Positions 12,730-21,286 of a DNA stretch of 35,986 bases are shown here, in pieces. Below the pieces are notes generated by a model. It saw nothing but the letters and a program-made list of their open reading frames with translations, made no database searches and was not told the origin of the DNA. Positions within the stretch are counted from its first letter, which is position 1. Each line of letters starts with the position of its first letter. The translations under genes were made by a program, and so were the position numbers. Location: positions 1 to 35,986 of the forward strand of contig CAAGBT010000072.1 of the NCBI GenBank assembly GCA_900768135.1. Direction: 5' to 3'. Source of the stretch: an uncultured Oscillospiraceae bacterium (lineage in GTDB: Bacteria > Bacillota > Clostridia > Oscillospirales > Oscillospiraceae).

Positions 12730-13023
12730 TTACAGAATTTTCCCCAGCACCCAGCCGATAACGCCGGTGACCAGTGCGGTCACGACGATCTTGACCAGTG
12801 CGTCCCAGTTCTTCCCCGGGCGGGCTGTGAGGTTGTTGACGCTTGTCTGCATGACGTCAATCTTGTCGTCGAGCGTCTTCATGTGCTCTGCCATGACGGC
12901 GACGGCCTCTGCCAGCTTGGCCACGGCGTCGGTTTTCTTCTCAAGATCCTTGATCCGGCCGGTGTTCCGGTCGACGTTGCCGCGGATCTCCGTGACTGCG
13001 ATATTCAGATCCTGCAAATCCAT
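12730..13023 (-). CDS. XhlA-like membrane-anchored lysis accessory protein
   Basis: ATG 13023 (MDLQDLNIAVTEIRGNVDRN) follows AAGGAG and gives 97 residues. A heptad-rich coiled coil spans about 8-70 (NTGRIKDLEKKTDAVAKLAE, MKTLDDKIDVMQTSVNNL). A single C-terminal membrane helix follows (IVVTALVTGVIGWVLGKIL). This is the hemolysin XhlA layout, a protein found with phage holins and thought to assist lysis at the membrane. It is immediately upstream of the holin gene. Confidence 0.85.
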   Translation of the reverse strand: MDLQDLNIAVTEIRGNVDRNTGRIKDLEKKTDAVAKLAEAVAVMAEHMKTLDDKIDVMQTSVNNLTARPGKNWDALVKIVVTALVTGVIGWVLGKIL

Positions 13024-13033
13024 ACGGTTCTCC

Positions 13034-14203
13034 TTATTCGTATTGCCATGCAATGGCTCCATTTACGGCGGGCGTCGTTTCTTCTGCGTTCAAAGACATA
13101 CCTCTGGCCATCAACGTTGTATAGTTTGTGTCTGCCTCATGCACACCTGTAGCACGGTTGAACATCTTGTACACCGTGTTCACGGCCCTTGGTGTAACGG
13201 CTTTGTCGGTATCCGTCCTGGTTACTGCGTCCACCAGATATGTAATGCCTCTGGCCCCTGTTCCGGCGCTCGGAAGATCCGCCCATGTGCCGTCACCTTT
13301 CAGATACTTTCCCTGCTGACCCTTTGCGGGGGCAGGAACAAAGCCTGCCGTTCCGGCAGCGGTGCTGGTTGCGCCGGAGAACTCAACCACGTCCGCATTA
13401 TCTCCCTTCGGCCCCTGCGGGCCGGTTGCGCCTGTGGGGCCTTGCGGGCCGGTTTCACCCTTCGGCCCAGTTGGGCCGGTTTCGCCCTGCGGGCCTTTGA
13501 GGTTTACGGGCGCGGGGTTGGCCTTGCCGCCGTCGTTCGTCCAACTCAAAACGCCATCAGAAGACACAGAGGGAGTAAACGTCGTGCCATCCGTCGCGCC
13601 TTGCAGCGGGCCATTGTTAACCCATGTCCTGGACACGCCGTCGTAGATATAAATGTCATACGGTTCCGCCGTGCCGACACCGTAGGCGTCGCCGACATCT
13701 GGGCTTTGGACAGCGTTCTGCAGCACAGATGCCGTTGCATAATAGCCCTTGACCACAAAGCCCGCGCCCGTGTCTCCCTTCGGCCCGGTTGGGCCGGTCG
13801 GGCCAGCGGGGCCGGTCTTGCCCTGCGGCCCTTTCTCACCGGGGTCTCCTTTCGGCCCCTGCGCTCCTGTATCGCCTTTTTCGCCCTTCTCGCCGGGGTC
13901 TCCCTTCGCGCCGGTTGCTCCGTCCTGCCCTTCCGCGACGACACCGGTATCCTGCGTTCCGATAAACCAGTGCTTGTTGCTGCCGATATGCGGTGTTACG
14001 CCGTCTGCGCCGTCTGCCCCGGCTGCACCTGTAGCACCTGCCGGGCCAGCAGGGCCAGGTGGGCCTGCCGGGCCTTTATCGCCCTTTGGGCCTTGTGGGC
14101 CGGTGTCGCCTTTATCACCTTTTAACGCATTGACAACCTGCATCGCCGCAGTGTCAGGGGCTACGGCCATGTTCAGCCGCTGTTCAAATACTGCGTCAGA
14201 CAT
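13034..14203 (-). CDS. Collagen-like tail fibre
   Basis: A 389-residue protein. After a short head (MSDAVFEQRLNMAVAPDT) come two long Gly-x-y blocks (about 28-68 and 95-146) and a third at about 236-267. They are separated by globular segments such as GYYATASVLQNAVQSPDVGD (153-172), which resembles a domain often found in phage fibres. The C-terminal ~45 residues end ETTPAVNGAIAWQYE and are shared with the small protein at 24308-24493. Gly-x-y blocks trimerise in phage fibres. This is probably a receptor-binding or decoration fibre. AGGAGG precedes the ATG. The Gly-x-y DNA is strongly repetitive. Confidence 0.85.
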   Translation of the reverse strand: MSDAVFEQRLNMAVAPDTAAMQVVNALKGDKGDTGPQGPKGDKGPAGPPGPAGPAGATGAAGADGADGVTPHIGSNKHWFIGTQDTGVVAEGQDGATGAKGDPGEKGEKGDTGAQGPKGDPGEKGPQGKTGPAGPTGPTGPKGDTGAGFVVKGYYATASVLQNAVQSPDVGDAYGVGTAEPYDIYIYDGVSRTWVNNGPLQGATDGTTFTPSVSSDGVLSWTNDGGKANPAPVNLKGPQGETGPTGPKGETGPQGPTGATGPQGPKGDNADVVEFSGATSTAAGTAGFVPAPAKGQQGKYLKGDGTWADLPSAGTGARGITYLVDAVTRTDTDKAVTPRAVNTVYKMFNRATGVHEADTNYTTLMARGMSLNAEETTPAVNGAIAWQYE

Positions 14204-14215
14204 AAGACATACCTC

Positions 14216-14494
14216 CTACAGAAGTTCTTCTACGCCGACGACGGCGATCTCCGTTGCCCGGTCATTGCCGTTCTCGTCTGTGAACGTCATTTGACAGCGG
14301 GCCGGACGGACAGTCAAGCTGTCCGCATCGGCCTTCGGGATCTCAACGGTAAAGCTCGTCGGAGAGGATACCGTCGGCGTATAGGATTTGGAAAAGCTGT
14401 CGCCCTGCACGACCTTGAAGCTAAGCCCCGTACACTGCGTCAGATCGACGCCGCGCATCGTGACATACAGGACGTTTTTGATTTTCTGTACCAT
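14216..14494 (-). CDS. Small beta-rich structural protein
   Basis: A 92-residue protein with alternating strands (KNVLYVTMRGVDLTQ, LSFKVVQGDSFSKSYTPTV, SFTVEIPKADADSLTV, ATEIAVVGVEELL). It resembles a small immunoglobulin- or BppU-like head domain placed before fibres in Gram-positive phages. GGAGG lies just before the ATG. It lies between the large ejection protein and the collagen-like fibre, so a connector or fibre-attachment role is plausible. Family assignment uncertain. Confidence 0.6.
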   Translation of the reverse strand: MVQKIKNVLYVTMRGVDLTQCTGLSFKVVQGDSFSKSYTPTVSSPTSFTVEIPKADADSLTVRPARCQMTFTDENGNDRATEIAVVGVEELL

Positions 14495-14503
14495 GGATAC
14501 CTC

Positions 14504-17500
14504 CTATCTGAGCCTGTCCCAGATTTTTTTCTTGGTGCTGTCGCCATAATCGTACATACTGATCGCAATGGCGTATTTCTGCTCCTGCGTCAGGTCTGTG
14601 CTGTTCAGATAGTCGCAGAACCACGTCCACGCATTTTTGTAGCCTGCCGCTTTTCGCTCGTCCTCGTTCGGGCGATCTTCGTACTCCACAATCGCGTCGA
14701 TATAATCTGCCATTTCCGCGCCGGTGTCCTTGACATTATGTGACCATCCCGCTTGATACGACGGAGAAAGTTCACTTTTCGCGGAAGCCGTGCTGATGCT
14801 TCCTTTTCGCAGCTGTTCAGAGAGGTAAGTATACGTCTTTGTGTTGTCCGTATAGAATCCCATGCGGATCGCAGATTTCTGGTCTTCCGTCCACTTCTGC
14901 TTGTCAAGCCATGCGTCGAACTGTGATTCTGCGCTTTCGGTGACTTTTCCGTCTTCGTCTTTTACGTCTTTCATTCCGGCGTGCGCATTCGCTGCCTGCA
15001 AAGCCATCGTGGGCGTGACCTTTGCGGTTCTGCCGTACCGGTCATAAGCCTTGATCTCCTTGTCGCTCAAAACGGCAAGCGCAACCGCGTCGTTGATCTC
15101 TCCGTTCTTGTAAGCTGCAAGATACTCGTCCGCTTTTGTGCCGTTTTTGTTGGTATCGGAATAACGGTTCTCAATTGTCTTCTCCATGAAATACTGCGCA
15201 AGCTCCTTGCTGCCCTTGCCTGCCAGTTCCTTCTGTGTGTCCGTCAGCTTGCCTCCGTACTTGGACGCTTCCAACGCCTCAAAGTACGCGTTTGCTTTCT
15301 CAGTCGCAGAAGCAACAAGTTCGTCGGAAAGGCCGATATAATCTGCGCCCTTATACTGGTTCTCGACACCGGAAAGCTGCTTCTTCGTATCGTCGGAAAG
15401 ATAATGCTGCGCCTTGACGGCAGCGGAGATCATGGCGTTGTTCCGTTCTGCGCCGGATTTCTCCAAGATCTTCTGCGCGGAGGCTTTCATTTCATACCCG
15501 ATCCCAAGTTTGTCCTTTGCGCTCTCCGCCGCAACGTCTTTCGCCTGCTTCAAAATCTCCGCTTTCATGCTGTCCGGCATGGACTTGTAATTCTTATCAT
15601 TCATCAGCGCGGTCACAGCGGCGGAATACGCGTCGCCGTATGCCTTCTGGTATATGCTGCGCTGCTCGAACGTCAGGCTGACAGATTCGCCGTCGACCTT
15701 CACAGAGCGCGGAGCCGTCCGGTCAGGATACAGAGAATTGCCGGTCGCATCGCTGATCTTCTCGATCTCGGAGGAAACTGCATCGGTCTTGTACGTTGTG
15801 ATATTGCCGGGGTTGATATTCCGGTTCATAAAGTTGCGGACGCCGCCCTCGTTCTTGACCGGATTTCCCCATACGTCTGTCTTCGCTGGGAGCGTTTCAC
15901 GCAGGCCGGGGATAGACGCTTTCGCGTTGTCGACCGCCTGCTGCCAGACGTTATCCGAGGAATAGGCGTTCCGCTCTGTGTCGTCGAGGCCCTGCGCAAT
16001 GCCGCGCAGCGCGTTCGGAATGACACTGGAAAGCTGGTTCGCGGCGTACTTCTGCGCGGCGTCCAGCATTTTTCCGCCGGGCGTGCTTGCGTCGCTGTAC
16101 CGATAGTTGTTTACAACATCCTGCATCGTGGACATGACCGGCGTATCCAAGACAGACTGCAAAGCGCCGGACAGGGAATTTCCGAGCACACGGCCAGCCG
16201 TCACGCCCGCTTCACTGCGGATATCATCTGCGATCAGTGCGCCGGTCGTGAGCTGCGCGTTCAGCGGGTCGAGGAACCCGATGGACAGCAGCGTGTCGCC
16301 GTGCTGCCATTCAGCGCTTTCGCCGCGAAGATCACGAAGCGCCGCGCTGATATTCAGCTGTGTCCCGTCAAGGCCGTGCGTCTTGCCGAGCGCGTCCTTG
16401 TTCTTGTCTTCGTCGTCGCCGGTCACTTTCAGCCATCCGCGAAGCGCGCCAGCCGCAGCAATGGCGATCATACCGGAGCCGGTCAGTGCACGGCCTACGC
16501 CCTGCACCGCCTTTGCCTGCTGCGCCGCTGTCAAATTGCCCTTCTTCGCGGAATCAAGCATATTGATGAAATCTGCGGTGGAAACGAGCAGACCGGCAGG
16601 CGAATACTCGATTGCCCGTGCGCCGAGGTTCGACGGAACCTGCGCGAACGGAAGCACAATATCGCCCGCGCCGATATCGCCGATATGCGCCTTATTGAGC
16701 GCGTTTCGGATGCCGATTGCCGCATCGGACAGGACATTCTTGTCCTGAAACGTGCGGTAAAGGGCTTCCTGCTTGCCCGCGTCGCGCAGAGAATCATCCT
16801 TGATTTTGCCCTTTTCATAGAGCCGGTCAATGCCATGCTGGACGCTTGCTTCAATGCCGCCCTTCTGGAGTTCGTCGGTCGCGTTCAGGGTGTAGCCCTC
16901 ATAGGCTTCCCAGACAGACATGAGTTTCGAGAACACGCCGCCGGACATTTTAAAGGTGCGGTTTGCGGTGTTCTCATACTTGCCAGCGCCGCCGGACGTA
17001 TCAACGTCAAGGCCGACCTCCATGCAGGCACGAGCAAGCCCATCCATGGATCCTTTGCGCTTTGCCGCCGAGAACCACGACGCATCGCCCGCGACGCTGC
17101 GCGTGCCGGTGATCGTGGATACCAGCATATCCAGCGGAACAGAAATATTCCGTGCAACGCTGTCGACCGGGTCGAAAACGTTATTGGAAACGAGGTTCCG
17201 CATGACGGTTGAAACCTTGGACAGCATACCCGCACGCCGCACAGTCTTGACCTTCTCGCCTGCGGAAACCGTTCTTGTATCCGCTGCGATGTTGTAGATA
17301 CTGTCAGCGGCAAACGTCTTGAGAAAGTCGAGGTTTTCCCCGCCGCCTGACTGTGCTTCCGCACGCGCATAGTTCGCAATGCGATTCATGGCCCAATTGA
17401 CAATGGGCGAGGTCTTATTGCCGATGAGCGTACCGGTCTGCCGCACAGTACTTGCGCTTTTGATGATGTCAATCAGATCGTTGACGTTGACCTTCGCATT

Positions 17501-20500
17501 CTCCTGTCCGGTGCCGACCGCCGCGTCGTACTGCTGTGCAAGCGCGCTGACACGGTTCATGATCTCGGCTTTGTTGGTCTTCTTCGCCGCCCGTTCCAGC
17601 GCCGCAGAAGCGTCCGCAACAATGCCGCCGCCCGTCTGCCGGGAATACTTGGCGTAGGCCTGCAATGCCTGACCGGCTGCCGTGCCGTGCGCAGAAACTT
17701 CCTTGCGCCAGTTGGAATACTCCGTCCAGTCTCCGGTCTGCTCCGCTGCCCTGCGGTAGTTGTCGAGGATCGTCATGCCCATGTCGACCTCTTCACCGCT
17801 CCAATTATGCTTCCCGCGCAGTTCGGCCATTTCCCCGGCGTAATCCTGCGCCAGCCGCAGCCGGGCGTTGTCAAGGCTCTTCGCCTCGGAAATGGTGTCG
17901 TACATGATCGGCGTTCGCTGCGATTCCGGCACGTTCCAGTCGGCCTCCATGCTGCCGATGGTGTTGCTCTGCGTCTGGGACTGCTTCGGGACAGATTCAA
18001 ACTGACTGCGCATCGCGCCCATGTCGTTTTCGGTTTTGCGTTGGATGGATTTGTTCAAGAGGAAATCTCTGTATTGATGTGCGGAATCATAATCCATCAA
18101 CGGGAGTGCATCAAGCTCTGCCTTGCTCCATCGTTTATATTTATTCATGTTCTGCACAACTGCGTCTGCACTATCGCCATTGTGCATCATAAAATAGATG
18201 TCCGGGCTTCCTTTGTCTGCCGTCCAGCCGTCATTTGCATACTCCGGGTTAAACGCAACTCTGGCAACCGGCTCAAAACCATATTTTGAATAAATGTCTA
18301 CGAGATTATGCCCATAGCAGTCCAGTTTGTTCCCGCCAAGCGCAACAGCCTGCGGAATGGTACTTTTTGTCGAGCCTTTCGGCGCGCCTGCCGCCTTATT
18401 TGCAAATACAGCTTCGATGTCTCCGTCCGGTGCAATCGCAAAGCCGGTGCTTCCGTTTGTATCCATGTAGGATCGTGCGCCGCTTTCTTTCAGTTCCTGA
18501 ACGCTCTTCGGCGTGACAGCCCATCCATTGCGCTGGTCTGCTGTCCGTGCAGCGGCGAGTGCATAAGAAAACGCGGCATTGTCCGCCGAGCTGTCGTGCA
18601 GCTCCACGTTGACAATACCGCGTTCGGTAAGAATCCTTTGTGATTCAGGGCTTAGTAGAACGATTCCAGATTCTGATAGATTTCCTCGTCCGTTTCGTTG
18701 TACTCTTCCCGCCAATGACGAACCAAGTCCATCGCCATCGGATCGGCCCCATACTCCTTCTCCAGAAGCTCCGTCCAGTTGGTTTGTGCGTCCATACGCT
18801 TGCCCCCCTTCGCTATTATTAGCATAGCCTCTGTTTGCAGTATTGTCAATATTTAATTGTCCGCCTGTTATAACGCCATCTGTGCCGCGTTCCTGCGCGG
18901 GCTGCGTCGTTTGCTGGGTGTTCTGATTCGCGGCCTGTGCGGGGCCTGTGAGCGTTTCGCCGCGCAGTGCGGCCTGAACGGACGCGTCAAGCATTTCGTC
19001 CTGTGTCGGCTGGGTGTTCTGCGCCTGATTCTGGCTGCGCGAACCGAGCGCGCGATTCAGCGCAAAGTTCCCCGCGCCGAGGATGCCGCCGACTGCTGCG
19101 CCGGTTGCAAATTCCTCGGCTGACTGATATGGATTGAAAACAGCGTCCCGGCCCTGCGCCGTGTTGTCGAGTGACAGCCACTCCCGATCTCCGTCATAGA
19201 CAAGCTTCTGCATGGCGCGGCTGATCGGGTTCTGAATGAGTTCTTCGCCGCCCTCTTCGGCCGCGCCCTTGATCAGATTTTTCGCCTTGCTGAGCGCAGA
19301 AAGCGTGCCGTCGTTCATCCAGTTGTTGTTTTCCAGACCGCCGCCGACTTCGATTGCGGCGTTTGCAAGTCCGGCTATCGTAGAAGCCAGAATGGCCTGC
19401 TCGTCTGTTGCTCCGGCTCCCTTTGCCTCTGCAAAGTTACCGCCGGTTTCCTGCATAAATGAAAGCCAATACGACGGGTCGCTGGATATCCGCCGCATAA
19501 CGGCTTCGATGCTTCCTGCAAGGCCGGAGCTGGCCTGCGTCAGCGTTCCTGCGCTCGAAGTGCCGAGCGTCAAAAGCGCAAGCGCAGCCTGCGGTAGCGC
19601 TGCAATGACACCGGTTCCTATCGTGTTTGCAACGCCGCCAGCTTTCGTATCGCTCCAGTTTGCTGCGGAGCGCTCGTTCAGCGAATCGGACGTGCGCTGG
19701 GTGTAATTTGCCCAATAATGAATCGGCTGCAAAAGGGAACTTGTGAACGCCGAATCTCCTTTTACAAACTTCCCGTCCTTTGTAAACCCGCCGTTTAAAT
19801 AACTTTCTACTGTTTCGACTGTCGTCGCTGCGGCGTCGGCAAAGTTGGCAATAGAAGAGTTGAACTGACCGAGTCCTGCGCCAAGCATGGTGAAAAGCTT
19901 TCCGCCGATCCCCTTGTCGGTCTGCGGCTGAGCTGCGCTCTGCCGCTGCGTGATCGCCTGCTGAATCAGGCTGTCCGTCTGAGAAGGGATGCTGAACCGT
20001 TCGGAATCCCGCACCGTCGGCAGGCTGCGCCAAGCGTTCTGCTGAAGCTCTCTCCGAGCGGAATCAAAAAGCTGCTGTTCTGTCCCTCTGGTCTGTGCGT
20101 CTGCCGCTTCGTTGATCGTGAACCGGTCTGCGTCCGCCACCGTCGGGAGGCTCTTCCACGCATTTTTCCGGGCCTCTTTCTGTGCCTCTTCCTTGCGCTT
20201 TTGATACGAACGCATGACTTCTGCACGGCTCGGCGTGTCGGTGTACTGAACAGAATAGGAATCCCGCGCGTTCTGCCCGTTTGCCGCAGCGGCTTTGATC
20301 TCCGGGGCCGTCGCCTTCTTTACAAGCGTCAGTTCGGCGCTGGCGGCGTTGATCTGCGCCCTTGCCGTGTTATATCGTGACTTTGCCTCGGCATACTTGC
20401 TTTCAAGGTCACCGCTGCTCTTGCCGCGTGCCTTGTTCGCGGAGATCTGCCGGGCAATGTCCGCCATGTCCTTCTGCGCGGAAGCGGCCTGCTTGCGCAG

Positions 20501-21280
20501 CGTTGCAACGTCCGGGCCGGTAGACGCTGGTGCAGACTTCGCTGCGCTCTTTTTTGTGCCGGAGGTGCTGGAAGCGTATGTACCGGAACCGCCGGAGTAC
20601 GAGCCGCCCGCAGAGCCGGTTCCGGGGCTGGCAGGAGCAGCTGCCTGCTGCGCGTCGCGTTTCGCGGCTTCGCGGTCAATGGTGGCCGTGTAGGTCTTGC
20701 CGTCTTTCTTGACAGTGATACTGCCGTCCTCGTTTCGCGTCCATAGCGAACCGTCGGAAGCTTCTGCCATGTCCCCGGCTCTCTGTAACTTTTCTGACAG
20801 AGAAACACCTTTGGCTGAACCGATTCTGTACTCCGGCTGCAGCGCCTGTTGAACTGCATCATTCAACTGCTCGTCGCTGATTTTGGCTTTTTCGCCGTCC
20901 TGCGTCAGTCCTGCAGTTACCACGTCCGTCGCCTGCCGCGCCTTTTCAGACGCAAGCACCTGTTCCGTCTGCGCCGGTGCGATTGCGTTCCGCGTCGTGT
21001 CTTGCTGCAGGGAAGACGACGGCGCAGCCTGATTCGTGCTGTCCAGAACCGGAGTAGCAAAGGGCTGGGACTGTGCAGGCGTGTAGTCAGGCGCAGCAGA
21101 AACAGCGGGCGCGGATACGCCAACTCTGCCGGTCATGGTCTGCCCGTTCTTCGTGACGGTAATGCTTCCGTCGGCTTCCTTTTTCCAGAGAGAGCCGTCG
21201 GAAGCCTCCGCCATGTCGCCCGCTTGCAGCCTGTTCGCAAGTTCCTTGCCCTTATCGGAGTTGATAAAATAATCAGCCAT
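14504..21280 (-). CDS. Giant internal-virion (ejection) protein, polyvalent-protein-like, 2258 aa
   Basis: The largest gene. N-terminal region: two copies of a ~45-residue unit with GDMAEASDGSLW (21-32 and 169-180), a Gly/Ser linker, a coiled coil (258-320), and an internal duplication around NAWKSLPTV (373-381) and NAWRSLPTV (415-423). A glycine/alanine-rich region (460-740) has membrane-active character (TGVIAALPQAALALLTLG). Residues 872-1075 form a globular domain with GSTGFAIAPDGDIEAVFANK, LDCYGHNLVDIYSKYGFEPV and VAFNPEYANDGW, which I recall from phage polyvalent proteins and which looks GNAT-like. Residues about 1350-1690 resemble the LPD38-type domain (PFAQVPSNLGARAIEYSPAG). The C-terminal 500 residues are helical. 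No peptidoglycan hydrolase motif is recognised. Beside the 567-residue neighbour and a P22-type portal, it is probably ejected with the DNA. Domain names are from memory. Confidence 0.75.
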   Translation of the reverse strand: MADYFINSDKGKELANRLQAGDMAEASDGSLWKKEADGSITVTKNGQTMTGRVGVSAPAVSAAPDYTPAQSQPFATPVLDSTNQAAPSSSLQQDTTRNAIAPAQTEQVLASEKARQATDVVTAGLTQDGEKAKISDEQLNDAVQQALQPEYRIGSAKGVSLSEKLQRAGDMAEASDGSLWTRNEDGSITVKKDGKTYTATIDREAAKRDAQQAAAPASPGTGSAGGSYSGGSGTYASSTSGTKKSAAKSAPASTGPDVATLRKQAASAQKDMADIARQISANKARGKSSGDLESKYAEAKSRYNTARAQINAASAELTLVKKATAPEIKAAAANGQNARDSYSVQYTDTPSRAEVMRSYQKRKEEAQKEARKNAWKSLPTVADADRFTINEAADAQTRGTEQQLFDSARRELQQNAWRSLPTVRDSERFSIPSQTDSLIQQAITQRQSAAQPQTDKGIGGKLFTMLGAGLGQFNSSIANFADAAATTVETVESYLNGGFTKDGKFVKGDSAFTSSLLQPIHYWANYTQRTSDSLNERSAANWSDTKAGGVANTIGTGVIAALPQAALALLTLGTSSAGTLTQASSGLAGSIEAVMRRISSDPSYWLSFMQETGGNFAEAKGAGATDEQAILASTIAGLANAAIEVGGGLENNNWMNDGTLSALSKAKNLIKGAAEEGGEELIQNPISRAMQKLVYDGDREWLSLDNTAQGRDAVFNPYQSAEEFATGAAVGGILGAGNFALNRALGSRSQNQAQNTQPTQDEMLDASVQAALRGETLTGPAQAANQNTQQTTQPAQERGTDGVITGGQLNIDNTANRGYANNSEGGQAYGRTNQLDGASGEGVWGRSDGDGLGSSLAGRVQRNGRGNLSESGIVLLSPESQRILTERGIVNVELHDSSADNAAFSYALAAARTADQRNGWAVTPKSVQELKESGARSYMDTNGSTGFAIAPDGDIEAVFANKAAGAPKGSTKSTIPQAVALGGNKLDCYGHNLVDIYSKYGFEPVARVAFNPEYANDGWTADKGSPDIYFMMHNGDSADAVVQNMNKYKRWSKAELDALPLMDYDSAHQYRDFLLNKSIQRKTENDMGAMRSQFESVPKQSQTQSNTIGSMEADWNVPESQRTPIMYDTISEAKSLDNARLRLAQDYAGEMAELRGKHNWSGEEVDMGMTILDNYRRAAEQTGDWTEYSNWRKEVSAHGTAAGQALQAYAKYSRQTGGGIVADASAALERAAKKTNKAEIMNRVSALAQQYDAAVGTGQENAKVNVNDLIDIIKSASTVRQTGTLIGNKTSPIVNWAMNRIANYARAEAQSGGGENLDFLKTFAADSIYNIAADTRTVSAGEKVKTVRRAGMLSKVSTVMRNLVSNNVFDPVDSVARNISVPLDMLVSTITGTRSVAGDASWFSAAKRKGSMDGLARACMEVGLDVDTSGGAGKYENTANRTFKMSGGVFSKLMSVWEAYEGYTLNATDELQKGGIEASVQHGIDRLYEKGKIKDDSLRDAGKQEALYRTFQDKNVLSDAAIGIRNALNKAHIGDIGAGDIVLPFAQVPSNLGARAIEYSPAGLLVSTADFINMLDSAKKGNLTAAQQAKAVQGVGRALTGSGMIAIAAAGALRGWLKVTGDDEDKNKDALGKTHGLDGTQLNISAALRDLRGESAEWQHGDTLLSIGFLDPLNAQLTTGALIADDIRSEAGVTAGRVLGNSLSGALQSVLDTPVMSTMQDVVNNYRYSDASTPGGKMLDAAQKYAANQLSSVIPNALRGIAQGLDDTERNAYSSDNVWQQAVDNAKASIPGLRETLPAKTDVWGNPVKNEGGVRNFMNRNINPGNITTYKTDAVSSEIEKISDATGNSLYPDRTAPRSVKVDGESVSLTFEQRSIYQKAYGDAYSAAVTALMNDKNYKSMPDSMKAEILKQAKDVAAESAKDKLGIGYEMKASAQKILEKSGAERNNAMISAAVKAQHYLSDDTKKQLSGVENQYKGADYIGLSDELVASATEKANAYFEALEASKYGGKLTDTQKELAGKGSKELAQYFMEKTIENRYSDTNKNGTKADEYLAAYKNGEINDAVALAVLSDKEIKAYDRYGRTAKVTPTMALQAANAHAGMKDVKDEDGKVTESAESQFDAWLDKQKWTEDQKSAIRMGFYTDNTKTYTYLSEQLRKGSISTASAKSELSPSYQAGWSHNVKDTGAEMADYIDAIVEYEDRPNEDERKAAGYKNAWTWFCDYLNSTDLTQEQKYAIAISMYDYGDSTKKKIWDRLR
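18652..18795 (-). CDS. Candidate overprinted 47-residue gene inside the giant protein gene
   Basis: In the +1 frame, ATG 18795 opens 47 codons with a balanced, protein-like composition (MDAQTNWTELLEKEY..., DLVRHWREEYNETDEEIYQN). A purine run AAGGGGGG stands about 7 bases upstream. In the same stretch the giant protein frame (residues 829-877) is a Gly/Ser/Arg-rich linker of very low complexity, as expected if the other frame is under selection. Function unknown, and translation is not shown. Confidence 0.4.
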   Translation of the reverse strand: MDAQTNWTELLEKEYGADPMAMDLVRHWREEYNETDEEIYQNLESFY

Positions 21281-21286
21281 ATGCCC

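Noticed and set aside
13380..14100. Tandem DNA repeats that could suggest a CRISPR-like or satellite array
   Set aside because: They are Gly-x-y codon repeats of the collagen-like fibre. There are no constant repeats with unique spacers.
11723..14125. Long plus-strand open frame of about 800 codons opposite the endolysin-fibre region
   Set aside because: It is a mirror of the Gly-Pro-rich fibre and lysis genes. Its product is Cys/Arg/Ala-rich low-complexity sequence with no ribosome binding site or motif.
14981..17212. Plus-strand open frame of about 743 codons opposite the giant protein gene
   Set aside because: It is the antisense shadow of a well-supported gene. No start signal or recognisable domain.
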